Shown here in pieces: positions 25,411 to 32,622 of a stretch of 33,400 nucleotides of DNA. This stretch comes from an uncultured Clostridia bacterium (GTDB lineage: Bacteria > Bacillota > Clostridia > Saccharofermentanales > Saccharofermentanaceae): the NCBI GenBank assembly GCA_947303255.1, contig CAMYXL010000034.1, positions 1 through 33,400 of the forward strand, written 5' to 3'. How positions within the stretch are numbered: position 1 is the stretch's first letter; the number at the start of each line of letters is the position of its first letter. Under the pieces are notes generated by a model. The model did not search any database, was not told the DNA's origin, and saw only the letters and a list, made by a program, of their open reading frames with translations. Position numbers and translations under genes: made by a program.

Positions 25411-26094
25411 TTAACGATCGAAGATTATATCAAACAATTCATTAAGGTAAGGCCGTCTCGTGTTATTCGCGAAGACGGTCTTTTCGTCCTTTTCGAAAAA
25501 CACCAGCGAATCCAGTTCATTATCATGAGCATTTTCCGTGAACAGTTTCTCGAGTTCTTTTTTGCTCAGGCTCGTCTTAACTTCATAGATGAGACCGACA
25601 GGGAAATAGATCTCATCCCCCGCAGGAACCTTGATGTATCTTAGTTCATAGCTGAATCCTTCGCCTTTGATATCTGCACCGATCTCTTCTTTGAACTCTC
25701 TTATAAGACAAAGTTCCGGATTATAATTTCCGTCCTTGATATCGAGTAAAGATGCTAGTCCTCCGATAAGATTTATATCCATATTTTGGTCAGCAGCTAC
25801 ACAGTAATATCCGTCGGAAGTGATCACGTATCCGCCTGAGAACAGCGCACGCGTCTTATACATCTTTGTCGTCCTGCTGCAAAAAGATTCGTAGTAGTTT
25901 ATTATGCCCGTACTAAGGACATACTCCTTATCATTTTCTTCTATCTCGAAAACATTGAGTATCTGTTCGCTGTATGCCTCAGGATTTTCTTTTCGAAAAC
26001 CCTCCCAGAACTTCTCGATCTCATCTCTGTGATCCTTAAACGGATCAACTACGATAACTTGTCTGATGTTAACTTTTTTAGCTTCTTTGATCAT
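25411..26094 (-). CDS. Nudix-type hydrolase-like protein
   Basis: 227 aa on the minus strand, the only minus gene in the window. The central part has a Nudix-like box: IGGLASLL ... GNYNPELCLIREFKEEIGADI, keeping the catalytic REFKEE of REUxEExGU but with an extended loop and no glutamate at the first box position. Substrate and activity are uncertain; it may hydrolyse an NDP-X compound or only bind one. The N-terminal 90 residues (DPFKDHRDEIEKFWEGFRKENP) are an unfamiliar helical extension. ATG 26094 is preferred over an upstream GTG at 26109; no Shine-Dalgarno is present, and a TATAAT lies 6 nt before the ATG, which predicts a leaderless message. Confidence 0.7.
   Translation of the reverse strand: MIKEAKKVNIRQVIVVDPFKDHRDEIEKFWEGFRKENPEAYSEQILNVFEIEENDKEYVLSTGIINYYESFCSRTTKMYKTRALFSGGYVITSDGYYCVAADQNMDINLIGGLASLLDIKDGNYNPELCLIREFKEEIGADIKGEGFSYELRYIKVPAGDEIYFPVGLIYEVKTSLSKKELEKLFTENAHDNELDSLVFFEKDEKTVFANNTRRPYLNELFDIIFDR
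25453..25484 (+). terminator. Possible intragenic terminator for the + strand GNAT transcript
   Basis: CCGTCT (25453-25458) pairs with AGACGG (25473-25478) with an additional inner CG/CG pair, followed by TCTTTT. It lies inside the 3' end of the minus-strand Nudix gene and is the first hairpin-plus-T element after the GNAT stop at 25404. On the minus strand it has no T-run. Confidence 0.35.
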
Positions 26095-26100
26095 GGGGAA

Positions 26101-26106
26101 ATTATA
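26101..26106 (-). promoter_or_regulatory. -10 element of the leaderless Nudix gene
   Basis: Read on the minus strand, TATAAT (26106 down to 26101) is followed by exactly six bases and then the A of the ATG at 26094, the spacing between a -10 box and +1. The -35 region is weak (TTTCTA at 17 nt). Confidence 0.5.
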
Positions 26107-26111
26107 CACTA

Positions 26112-26120
26112 TGCTATAAT
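26112..26120 (+). promoter_or_regulatory. Extended -10 promoter of the S51 peptidase gene
   Basis: TGCTATAAT, perfect extended -10, 38 nt before the ATG at 26158 and only 5 bp from the -10 of the divergent Nudix gene, so the two promoters overlap. Confidence 0.5.
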
Positions 26121-26157
26121 CCTTAGAAAGAATTTCAAACTGCTTTTGGAGATATAT

Positions 26158-26895
26158 ATGACTGCTATACTTACGAGTTCTCTCGGCGGTGCTTCTAGAG
26201 AGAACGGAATAAGAGTACCATCTGTTCTTATTGAACAGAACGGACTTCTGGATACGATAAGATCCCTGTGGCCGCAGAACGCGAAGATACTTATGATATG
26301 TGCTTCGCCTGATGACTATGAGAAGAATGATGCGGTATTATCATGTCTTAGACAATCATTTCCGATGAGCGGTCTTAAATATTCGTCTTTTGAATTGTGT
26401 GATGACAGAGATACAAATGTCATTGCGGACATTGACCAAAAGGATGTTGTCGTTCTGATGGGCGGACATGTTCCGACGCAGAATAAGTTTTTCAGTGATA
26501 TCGGTCTTAAGGAGAAGCTTAGTTCTTACAAAGGCCTTGTTATCGCATGGAGTGCCGGCTCTATGAATTGTGCGGATATGGTCTATGCCGGACCTGAATT
26601 GCCCGGTGAAGCAATAGATCCGAATTATAAGCGCTGGCTTCCTGGTCTCGGGCTTACGAAGACCAACATCTATCCGCATTTTCAGAGTCTTCGTGATGAG
26701 ATGCTGGACGGCATGAGACTTACGGAAGATATCACGTTCCCTGACAGCATGGGACATGAGTTCATCGCGTTGAATGACGGAAGTTATATCGTTATCGATG
26801 AGACAGGCGAGACTTTGTATGGCGAGTCCTACAGCATCAAGGACGGAAACTTAAAACTGATCTGTCATGAGGGTGAATCGGTCAAACTGGTATAA
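26158..26895 (+). CDS. Peptidase S51 (dipeptidase E/cyanophycinase-like)
   Basis: Serine peptidase of the S51 fold, 245 aa. The class-I glutamine-amidotransferase-like fold shows the nucleophile elbow AWSAGSMN with Ser132, the preceding VVLMGGHVPTQNKFF, and the following NIYPHFQS with His174. Family members cut Asp-Xaa dipeptides (peptidase E) or cyanophycin; here the exact substrate is unknown. The N-terminal strand ILTSSLGGASRENGIR also fits the family. TGGAG (26147-26151) fixes ATG 26158; upstream in-frame codons back to 26029 overlap the divergent gene and are not used. Confidence 0.85.
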   Translation: MTAILTSSLGGASRENGIRVPSVLIEQNGLLDTIRSLWPQNAKILMICASPDDYEKNDAVLSCLRQSFPMSGLKYSSFELCDDRDTNVIADIDQKDVVVLMGGHVPTQNKFFSDIGLKEKLSSYKGLVIAWSAGSMNCADMVYAGPELPGEAIDPNYKRWLPGLGLTKTNIYPHFQSLRDEMLDGMRLTEDITFPDSMGHEFIALNDGSYIVIDETGETLYGESYSIKDGNLKLICHEGESVKLV

Positions 26896-26896
26896 T
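26888..26896 (+). promoter_or_regulatory. Extended -10 promoter of the AraC-type regulator gene
   Basis: TGGTATAAT, perfect extended -10 overlapping the stop codon of the S51 gene. No clear -35. The inverted repeat 26910-26929 lies just past the expected start site. Confidence 0.45.
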
Positions 26897-26909
26897 CAGA
26901 CAAAACTTC

Positions 26910-26929
26910 GAATTCCGTGACAGGAATTC
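26910..26929 (+). promoter_or_regulatory. Perfect inverted repeat, possible operator
   Basis: GAATTCC (26910-26916) and GGAATTC (26923-26929) are perfect inverted repeats with a 6-nt centre. They lie just downstream of the candidate -10 and 41 nt before the regulator start. A repressor site for autoregulation is plausible but unproven; AraC-type proteins more often bind direct repeats. Confidence 0.4.
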
Positions 26930-26969
26930 ATAAACGGGACATAGTACCTTAAATACGAGGATTAAAACA

Positions 26970-27857
26970 ATGAATTGGGCCAACGTAATCAATGAAACAC
27001 TCCGATATTTGGAAACTAATATCATGACTGTTCAGGGCCCGAAGGAGGTCGCTATGGAAGTACATGTCTCGTCAAGTTATCTGCAAAACAGTTTTCAGAT
27101 GATAACAGGTTACACGATCGGTGAATACATAAGGAGCAGAAGGCTTTATCTTGCTGCCATGGATCTTATCGAAAAAGATGAGAAGATAATCGACGTTGCA
27201 GCCAGATACGGCTACGAAACACCTGAAAGTTTCACCAAAGCATTCACGCGTTTTCACGACGCCACACCAAACGAAGTCAAAAAGAAGAATAAGCCTGTTA
27301 AGGCGTTCCTTCCGCTTAAGCTGACGTTTTCGGTAAAAGGTGCGGATACGGTCGATGTCCTTTTCGAGAAGATGCCTGAGTTTAAGATCGTCGGTGTATC
27401 CGATGTGTTTGAGAACGCCACATGTTTTCAAAAGATACCGGGATTTGTTTATGACTTCATAAATGGTCGGGAAGAGAATACCTATTACGGCTTAAGCGTC
27501 GGCGAATGCGACATCGTATTAAACTCTGAAGGCGAGCCGTGGTACAAAGACATGGAAGGTATAACGTTCGAAGAGAAATTTTTCTTCATGACAGCAACGA
27601 AATACGAAGACGGAGAAGTTCCTGAAGGCATGCAGGTGATCACGATCCCTGAGACCATTTGGGCAAAGTTCAGGTGCAGGGATAATTCGACTGAAGCACT
27701 ACAGGGAATGCGCCGCTATATATTCAGTGAGTGGCTGTTTGATGTCGATGAGTATGAAGTAGTCGACGAATTTAATATCGAGCGTTATGGTATCCCTAAC
27801 GATGACGGCACCGGATATTATAACGAGATATGGATACCGGTCAGAAGAAGGAAATAA
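26970..27857 (+). CDS. AraC-family regulator with GyrI-like effector-binding domain
   Basis: 295 aa. An AraC-type double helix-turn-helix at about 8-105 has AMEVHVSSSYLQNSFQMITGYTIGEYI in the first unit and DVAARYGYETPESFTKAFTRFHDATPNEVKK in the second (the canonical second-HTH pattern). A GyrI-like effector-binding domain follows at about 115-293, starting at LTFSVKGADTVDVL and ending YNEIWIPV, a small-molecule binding fold found in Rob and BmrR-like regulators. It starts 74 nt after the peptidase stop. A serine hydrolase gene starts on the last base of its stop, so the regulator and hydrolase form one coupled unit. Confidence 0.9.
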   Translation: MNWANVINETLRYLETNIMTVQGPKEVAMEVHVSSSYLQNSFQMITGYTIGEYIRSRRLYLAAMDLIEKDEKIIDVAARYGYETPESFTKAFTRFHDATPNEVKKKNKPVKAFLPLKLTFSVKGADTVDVLFEKMPEFKIVGVSDVFENATCFQKIPGFVYDFINGREENTYYGLSVGECDIVLNSEGEPWYKDMEGITFEEKFFFMTATKYEDGEVPEGMQVITIPETIWAKFRCRDNSTEALQGMRRYIFSEWLFDVDEYEVVDEFNIERYGIPNDDGTGYYNEIWIPVRRRK

Positions 27858-29029
27858 TGAAGATGAAGAAACTGATAAGCATCTTTCTTGTTGTGATCAA
27901 TGTTCTTCTTTTTATCAGCTGCAGTTCGTCAGGACCTAAGCTTGATGTTGAAGATGAACTCAACAAGATGAAGACAGATAATAACATTTACTACAGTGAG
28001 AACGAAGATTACTCAAGTATCGTAAAGTGGCTTAAATATGAGTTCGAGGAGAATGACATCAGAGGAACGGTCATAGTTGCTACCGATGATGAGGTGTTGT
28101 TCGCCGCTGGCGCGAGGCTCCTTGATGTCGACGGTAATGAAGTAACTCCGTTCACCACATATGAGATTGGTTCGTGTTCCAAGGCTTTTGTCGGCGTTTG
28201 CATAATGAAACTGGTTGAGGACGGCAAACTTAAGCTCACCGATACTTTGGGAGATATCTATCCTGCTTTTAGTTCATATCCGAACTTTGAGAAGGTATCT
28301 AAGATCACCGTAAGCGATCTTCTTCATATGCGCACCGGCTTGATCGATTATGTAAACCATCCTGATCAGTTTCTGGGTGAAGAGAGGGTCTATGAGATCT
28401 TCGGACCCGATCCTGCCGCTACTCCATGGGCTGAAGCCTACACCAAGATGGAATCGATCATTGATGATGAGTTGTTCCTGGAACTGATCTTCACGAATGA
28501 GATGACGATCGAGCCTAACGTTGAATATTCTTACAACAACTCCAACTATCATCTCCTTTCTCTTATTGTCGAAAACGTTAGCGGCAAGAGCTATGAGGAG
28601 TACATTAACGAGGTCATTTTCGAGCCTTGTAAGATGACATCAACATCAGCCGTTTCAGGCGAACCGGTAACGGCATCATTTAAGTATGATCCTGAACTGG
28701 ATTACCTCAAAGATCCTGAGTTTCTTATGGGAGCAGGTGATATCCACACGAACGCAGTGGACTTGATAAAGTTTGACCGCGCTTTGTTCGGAGGCTATCT
28801 TCTGAATGAAGAGTCCATGAAGGAGATATATAACTTTATAGACGGTTACAGCTGCGGTTGGGAAAATGAGATGGGATATATCAGCCATCGCGGAGCGATC
28901 CCGAGATTCCAGACGTCTAACTCCATCCTGGAGAAGGACGGCAAGAAACTTTATGTTATAACTTTCTCCAATCTTGGTGAGGACAAGAGTTCGCTGATAA
29001 TTCAGAACGTGGACAGAATGTTTTCGTAG
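27857..29029 (+). CDS. Serine hydrolase of the beta-lactamase class C/S12 family, lipoprotein
   Basis: 390 aa exported lipoprotein. A signal peptide (MKMKKLISIFLVVINVLLFI) is followed by a lipobox with Cys22 (ISC), then the penicillin-binding fold. SxxK is S106-C-S-K109 in EIGSCSKAF, the YxN motif is Y226-N-N228, and a third motif HRG is seen late (ISHRG). Likely a D-amino-acid or beta-lactam/peptidoglycan peptide hydrolase, or an esterase of the S12 group; the substrate is not known. ATG 27857 overlaps the regulator stop (TAATG) and follows AGAAGGA; ATG 27863 is also possible. Coupling suggests that the AraC-GyrI regulator controls it. Confidence 0.87.
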   Translation: MKMKKLISIFLVVINVLLFISCSSSGPKLDVEDELNKMKTDNNIYYSENEDYSSIVKWLKYEFEENDIRGTVIVATDDEVLFAAGARLLDVDGNEVTPFTTYEIGSCSKAFVGVCIMKLVEDGKLKLTDTLGDIYPAFSSYPNFEKVSKITVSDLLHMRTGLIDYVNHPDQFLGEERVYEIFGPDPAATPWAEAYTKMESIIDDELFLELIFTNEMTIEPNVEYSYNNSNYHLLSLIVENVSGKSYEEYINEVIFEPCKMTSTSAVSGEPVTASFKYDPELDYLKDPEFLMGAGDIHTNAVDLIKFDRALFGGYLLNEESMKEIYNFIDGYSCGWENEMGYISHRGAIPRFQTSNSILEKDGKKLYVITFSNLGEDKSSLIIQNVDRMFS

Positions 29030-29037
29030 TTGAATGG

Positions 29038-29046
29038 TGTTATCAT
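29038..29046 (+). promoter_or_regulatory. Possible extended -10 promoter of the second methyltransferase
   Basis: TGTTATCAT, an imperfect extended -10 (TATCAT), 37 nt before ATG 29084. Confidence 0.3.
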
Positions 29047-29083
29047 ATATTGGAAGAAAACTTTGGGAAGACAGGTAATTGAA

Positions 29084-29899
29084 ATGGAAAACATGGACGA
29101 AGTATATGAGTTCTACAATAACGGCGCTGAGATAGACCGCCTTGAACGAGGTCTCGGCATTGTTGAGTTCTACCGTTCAAAGGAGATCATATCCCAGTAC
29201 ATAAACGGCAAGAGTGTAATCTACGATATTGGAGGCGGAATCGGCAGATACTCCTCGTGGCTTGCCGAGCAGGGCCACGACGTTACGATGGTCGAATATG
29301 CTCCGACAGCTGTTGATTATGCGAAAAAGAACATGACGACGCCGTATAGGGCGGAAGTCGGTGATGCCAGGAAACTTGATCTTCCTGATGACAGTGCTGA
29401 TGTGGTTCTTTTGATGGGGCCTCTTTACCATTTGCAGAATAAATCCGAACGTACCAAGGTCCTGAACGAAGCATATCGTGTGCTAAAGACAGGCGGTCTT
29501 TTGATAGCAGCAGGCATATCGAAGTTCAGCTCAACGACATGGGCGCTCTCTGTCTACGGCAACGGCAATGAGTTTATAGATGACGAGATATACATGAACA
29601 TGCTAAGGCAGGAGATCTTGACAGGAGAGCATAACCGCCCGAAAGAATATCCGTATTTCATCGCAAATGCGTATTTTCATACTCCTGGCGAACTTAAGGC
29701 TGAGATCAAGAAGGGCGGTTTTAAGGTCCTCAATGCCCATGCAGTGGAGGGAAGTATATGGATCTCGCCGGCTCTCAATGAGAAATGGAATGAACCTGAA
29801 TCAAGGAACAGATTATTGGAGATCCTTCACCTCACGGAATACGATGAGACTATCATGGGTATGAGCCCTCATTTCTTGGTAACTGCGAAAAAGTCATGA
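29084..29899 (+). CDS. Class I SAM-dependent methyltransferase
   Basis: 271-aa methyltransferase with acceptor unknown. Motif I is VIYDIGGGIGRYS, strand 2 ends in VTMVEYAPTAVDYAKK, the strand-4 motif is ADVVLLMGPLYHL, and the post-motif AYRVLKTGGLLIAAG follows. The C-terminal half is longer than in minimal enzymes and rich in aromatic residues (SSTTWALSVYGNGNE). The MGPLYHL pattern is common in a group of small-molecule methyltransferases from Clostridia. ATG 29084 is chosen; a codon at 29030 immediately after the hydrolase stop has no ribosome site. A terminator follows 37 nt after its stop. Confidence 0.82.
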   Translation: MENMDEVYEFYNNGAEIDRLERGLGIVEFYRSKEIISQYINGKSVIYDIGGGIGRYSSWLAEQGHDVTMVEYAPTAVDYAKKNMTTPYRAEVGDARKLDLPDDSADVVLLMGPLYHLQNKSERTKVLNEAYRVLKTGGLLIAAGISKFSSTTWALSVYGNGNEFIDDEIYMNMLRQEILTGEHNRPKEYPYFIANAYFHTPGELKAEIKKGGFKVLNAHAVEGSIWISPALNEKWNEPESRNRLLEILHLTEYDETIMGMSPHFLVTAKKS

Positions 29900-29936
29900 C
29901 AGCGATACAAGATCAAGACGAATTTATAAAATTTTC

Positions 29937-29963
29937 AGCCGTGACGTGCTCACGGCTTTTTTT
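29937..29963 (+). terminator. Intrinsic terminator after the methyltransferase gene
   Basis: AGCCGTGA (29937-29944) and TCACGGCT (29950-29957), loop CGTGC, then a run of seven T to 29963. Confidence 0.9.
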
Positions 29964-30010
29964 ATGCAAATGCAGACGTGGCAGGGGTTTCAAGTGAAAA
30001 TCAATTGTCG

Positions 30011-30024
30011 ATGAACATGTTCAT
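30011..30024 (+). promoter_or_regulatory. Perfect 14-bp palindrome upstream of the HerA-like gene
   Basis: ATGAACATGTTCAT reads identically on both strands. It lies 44 bp upstream of the -35. A dimeric regulator may bind it. The core GAAC-AT-GTTC has a 2-nt centre, unlike the 4-nt centre of Gram-positive LexA boxes. Confidence 0.4.
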
Positions 30025-30067
30025 ATTATTGGATTTATGATTTATTTATTGTTTTTTTTCACAAAAG

Positions 30068-30098
30068 TTAACACTTTTTTGCCTCTGTCCTTTATAAT
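30068..30098 (+). promoter_or_regulatory. Promoter of the HerA-like gene
   Basis: TTAACA (30068-30073) and a perfect TATAAT (30093-30098) with a 19-nt spacer, slightly long. An inverted repeat AAAAGT-TAAC-ACTTTT (30063-30078) overlaps the -35 and could be an operator. The leader to the ATG at 30156 is about 50 nt and ends in AGGGGAGG. Confidence 0.5.
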
Positions 30099-30155
30099 AA
30101 TAAGGTCCATATTTGGATGTAACTCATTTCGACTTTTTTAGGGGAGGCTTTTTTA

Positions 30156-31778
30156 ATGACACTTGAGACACTATATGCAGGTCTAAATCTTCAAGATTAT
30201 TATTTGGGAAAGATTTCGCAGGTTTTCAGAAGCAACAGCATTGCTCAGGTTGAGAACTTCGCTATCATGAACGACAGAAGCAAGTTCAAGAAATCTTTCT
30301 TGCCTAATACGATCAACTACTTTGTTTGTATCGAATCCACCCTTGGTGTATTTTTGGGTGAGGTATACGAGAATAAGTCTGCTAAGGAGAGCACAGGCTC
30401 TAAGATCTCTTCTTTGGGTTCACCAATCAACGAGACACATCAGGAGCTCATTATTGATACTATCGCTCTTATGAGACCTGAAGACAGAAAGTTCAATCTC
30501 GCAGGTTTCAGTACTGTTGGTATTTCCGATAAGGTTTATCTTGCTACTGACGAAGTTTATAAGTTGTTCGTTCAGTCTCTTGAATTCTCCAGCGAGGAGG
30601 AGGAGAGTCTTCCGGCATTCGCTACATACCTTAACAGATCACAGGCAGACGTTAGACTTAAGCCTAGTACACTTTTCAACCGTCACCTTGTTTGTATCGG
30701 TGCTACAAACAGTGGTAAGTCCACAACAGCACTTGCAATCCTCGATAAGCTTGTATCTTCAAAGAGAAAGGCTCTTATCGTTGACCCTACAGGTGAGTAC
30801 AGAAACGCTTTCTCCAGCGATGAGGTTATGAAGCTTACACTTGGTGTTGATACAACTATCTCTCCTAGTAAGATCACAATGGAGCAGTGGGAGAAACTTT
30901 TCGAGACTGAGAACAGCAGCCAGGGTGCAGTTCTTTCCGAGGCTATCACATCTCTTCGTTACATGAAGAAGATCGGTGAGCACAAGCACTACTACAAGGT
31001 TGGTGAGAGTATCGACCAGATCCAGGAGAACCTTGCTTCCCTTACAGGTGAAGATAACGACTTCGACCTTGATCTCCTCCCTGAGCAGATCCACGCTGAG
31101 TCTGTTTGTGAGCCTGACAGAGATGATAACTACAACTTCAGATATCGTTACGATGCTCTTAAGGCTAACCTTAACGCATCCCTTATCCGTAAGATCCAGT
31201 ATCAGATGACAAACACAAGATTCTTGTCATTCTTCTCCAGCGCTCCTGGAATGTACAACCTCCTCGACGTAATCGAAGAATTCGTACACGAGCCTGAGAC
31301 AACACTTTACATCGACTCTTCACAGCTCGGTGCTTCAGAAGGTATCGGTGGTATGGTTATCGACTTGGTAAGTAACTTCGTTATCTCCCAGGACAACATC
31401 CATCCATTCGTATTCTTCATCGATGAGGTTCACAGATATGCTAAGTCCCGTTACTCCGACAGAGAGTTCCACGGCGGTTTGACACTCCTTGCAAGAGAGG
31501 GTCGTAAGAAGGGTATCTTCCTTTACCTCACAACTCAGAACCCTAAGGACGTATCTCCTGTCCTCTTCGGTCAGATCGGTACAATGTTGATCCACAGACT
31601 CATGCTTAACGATGAGATCCGTGCAGTTGAGACCCACCTTGACGATTACGCTATTAAGCACGTCAGAAAGCTTAACCAGGGTGAAGTTATCCTCACCAGT
31701 GTTAACCTCTTGCACAACATGTTCATCCACGTTACAAAGAGTGAGAGAACTCAGTATAACAAGACACCGAATCTCTGA
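30156..31778 (+). CDS. HerA/DUF87-type P-loop ATPase
   Basis: 540 aa. An N-terminal beta-rich, HAS-barrel-like region (about 1-165) precedes the ATPase core. Walker A is GATNSGKST (182-190), Walker B is VFFIDE (419-424), and the sensor region is TTQNPKDV followed by LIHRLMLNDEI with the arginine expected of HerA/FtsK motors. A helical insertion at about 245-345 lies between the motifs. HerA proteins are hexameric DNA translocases, working with NurA nuclease in archaea or with SIR2, DUF4297 or other effectors in bacterial defence. No such partner is adjacent. It is a single-gene unit with strong codon bias, its own promoter and its own terminator. Confidence 0.85.
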   Translation: MTLETLYAGLNLQDYYLGKISQVFRSNSIAQVENFAIMNDRSKFKKSFLPNTINYFVCIESTLGVFLGEVYENKSAKESTGSKISSLGSPINETHQELIIDTIALMRPEDRKFNLAGFSTVGISDKVYLATDEVYKLFVQSLEFSSEEEESLPAFATYLNRSQADVRLKPSTLFNRHLVCIGATNSGKSTTALAILDKLVSSKRKALIVDPTGEYRNAFSSDEVMKLTLGVDTTISPSKITMEQWEKLFETENSSQGAVLSEAITSLRYMKKIGEHKHYYKVGESIDQIQENLASLTGEDNDFDLDLLPEQIHAESVCEPDRDDNYNFRYRYDALKANLNASLIRKIQYQMTNTRFLSFFSSAPGMYNLLDVIEEFVHEPETTLYIDSSQLGASEGIGGMVIDLVSNFVISQDNIHPFVFFIDEVHRYAKSRYSDREFHGGLTLLAREGRKKGIFLYLTTQNPKDVSPVLFGQIGTMLIHRLMLNDEIRAVETHLDDYAIKHVRKLNQGEVILTSVNLLHNMFIHVTKSERTQYNKTPNL

Positions 31779-31802
31779 TCATTCATTCAGAATAAACACA
31801 AT

Positions 31803-31832
31803 AACCTCGGGACAACTGTCTCGGGGTTTTTT
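31803..31832 (+). terminator. Intrinsic terminator after the HerA-like gene
   Basis: An 11-bp stem (31803-31813 with 31818-31828, two wobble pairs), loop AACT, then a T-run to 31832. Confidence 0.9.
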
Positions 31833-31856
31833 GTTTTTGCTCGAAAACAAGATGTA

Positions 31857-31885
31857 TTTACACATTATCCGTTTTATGACATAAT
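31857..31885 (+). promoter_or_regulatory. Promoter of the small-protein operon
   Basis: TTTACA (31857-31862), a 17-nt spacer and CATAAT (31880-31885) with an upstream TGA extension; the best sigma-A type promoter in the 3' third of the window. It implies a leader of about 127 nt, which contains a small stem (CGATAT 31965-31970 with ATATCG 31980-31985). Confidence 0.6.
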
Positions 31886-32018
31886 AATCGGTGGAATAAA
31901 GGGACCGGATTAATAGTGTTTTAATATTTTTCTCGGCTTTCCTACAATTTGATAATGGCTCGTGCGATATTTCAAGTGGATATCGTGTTGTTGTTTGCGT
32001 GGGCTTAGGAGATATGAA

Positions 32019-32294
32019 ATGGCTACAGAAAATGATAATGATCTGACTGAGGAAGAATTAAAAGAGAAACGCAGGATCGAAAACATGAGACTGTCTTTAT
32101 TGGCGAATGCGGTAAAGAACAGCAGAGATTTATATGATGATGTTTCCGCAATGATTTCAGCGCTGCCGTATATTGATGATTCGTCGCCGATCATTGGCAT
32201 GGCGAGAGCAAGGATCAGGTGTATGCTTAATGAACGCATATGCGACGAGAATTACGATGCGCTTATAAGATCGATCCACAATTCGATCACTTAA
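32019..32294 (+). CDS. Small helical protein of unknown function (first of four)
   Basis: 91 aa, charged, predicted mostly alpha-helical with a long amphipathic stretch (EEELKEKRRIENMRLSLLANAV). One cysteine pair lies in RCMLNERIC. No signal peptide, membrane segment or recognised domain. ATG 32019 is fixed by AGGAGA six nt upstream; an in-frame ATG at 31962 lies in the leader and has no ribosome site. It is the first gene after the promoter at 31857 and 12 nt before the next one. Family not recognised. Confidence 0.7.
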   Translation: MATENDNDLTEEELKEKRRIENMRLSLLANAVKNSRDLYDDVSAMISALPYIDDSSPIIGMARARIRCMLNERICDENYDALIRSIHNSIT

Positions 32295-32306
32295 GGAGAA
32301 TGAGAA

Positions 32307-32618
32307 ATGAGTAAGATCACTAAACTGGATGAAACAGAAGTAGAGAATTTCAAGAAATTATCAGAAGGTGTTGGTCTTGATGCAAAACTAACGATGCTTG
32401 ATTACACCGACAAGTTATCCAAGATTTGCCAAAACGATTTTGCCGCTGATGATGATTCTTCAGTACGTGCAACTGCGGAAGCGTTGGTCACTGAATTGCA
32501 GGCTATATACGAAGCAATGGATAATGCCGATAAGATGATCGACAGTATGATAGACTTCATCAAATGCGATATCATAGAGCGCGAAAACAAACTGGCTTCA
32601 AGTGTTTTGGGAGATTGA
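32307..32618 (+). CDS. Small helical protein of unknown function (second of four)
   Basis: 103 aa, acidic, predicted as two long helices (about 10-45 and 52-100) with a break around AADDDSSVRA. The second helix has regular hydrophobic spacing (ELQAIYEAMDNADKMIDSMI) typical of coiled-coil hairpins. Size and shape recall ESX/WXG100-like secreted partner proteins, but no WxG turn is present. AAGGAG lies seven nt before the ATG. It is in tight series with its neighbours. Confidence 0.7.
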   Translation: MSKITKLDETEVENFKKLSEGVGLDAKLTMLDYTDKLSKICQNDFAADDDSSVRATAEALVTELQAIYEAMDNADKMIDSMIDFIKCDIIERENKLASSVLGD

Positions 32619-32622
32619 TGAT

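Noticed and set aside
18593..29963. Integron-like cassette array
   Set aside because: The genes are small and self-contained, but no attC-like hairpins repeat between them and no integron integrase is present; most units also carry their own promoters.
30011..30024. LexA (SOS) box upstream of the HerA-like gene
   Set aside because: The palindrome contains GAAC and GTTC but separated by 2 nt instead of the 4 nt of Gram-positive LexA sites.
31962..32018. Upstream start for the first small protein
   Set aside because: The extra 19 residues (MRYFKWISCCCLRGLRRYE) have no ribosome site, whereas AGGAGA sits six nt before ATG 32019.
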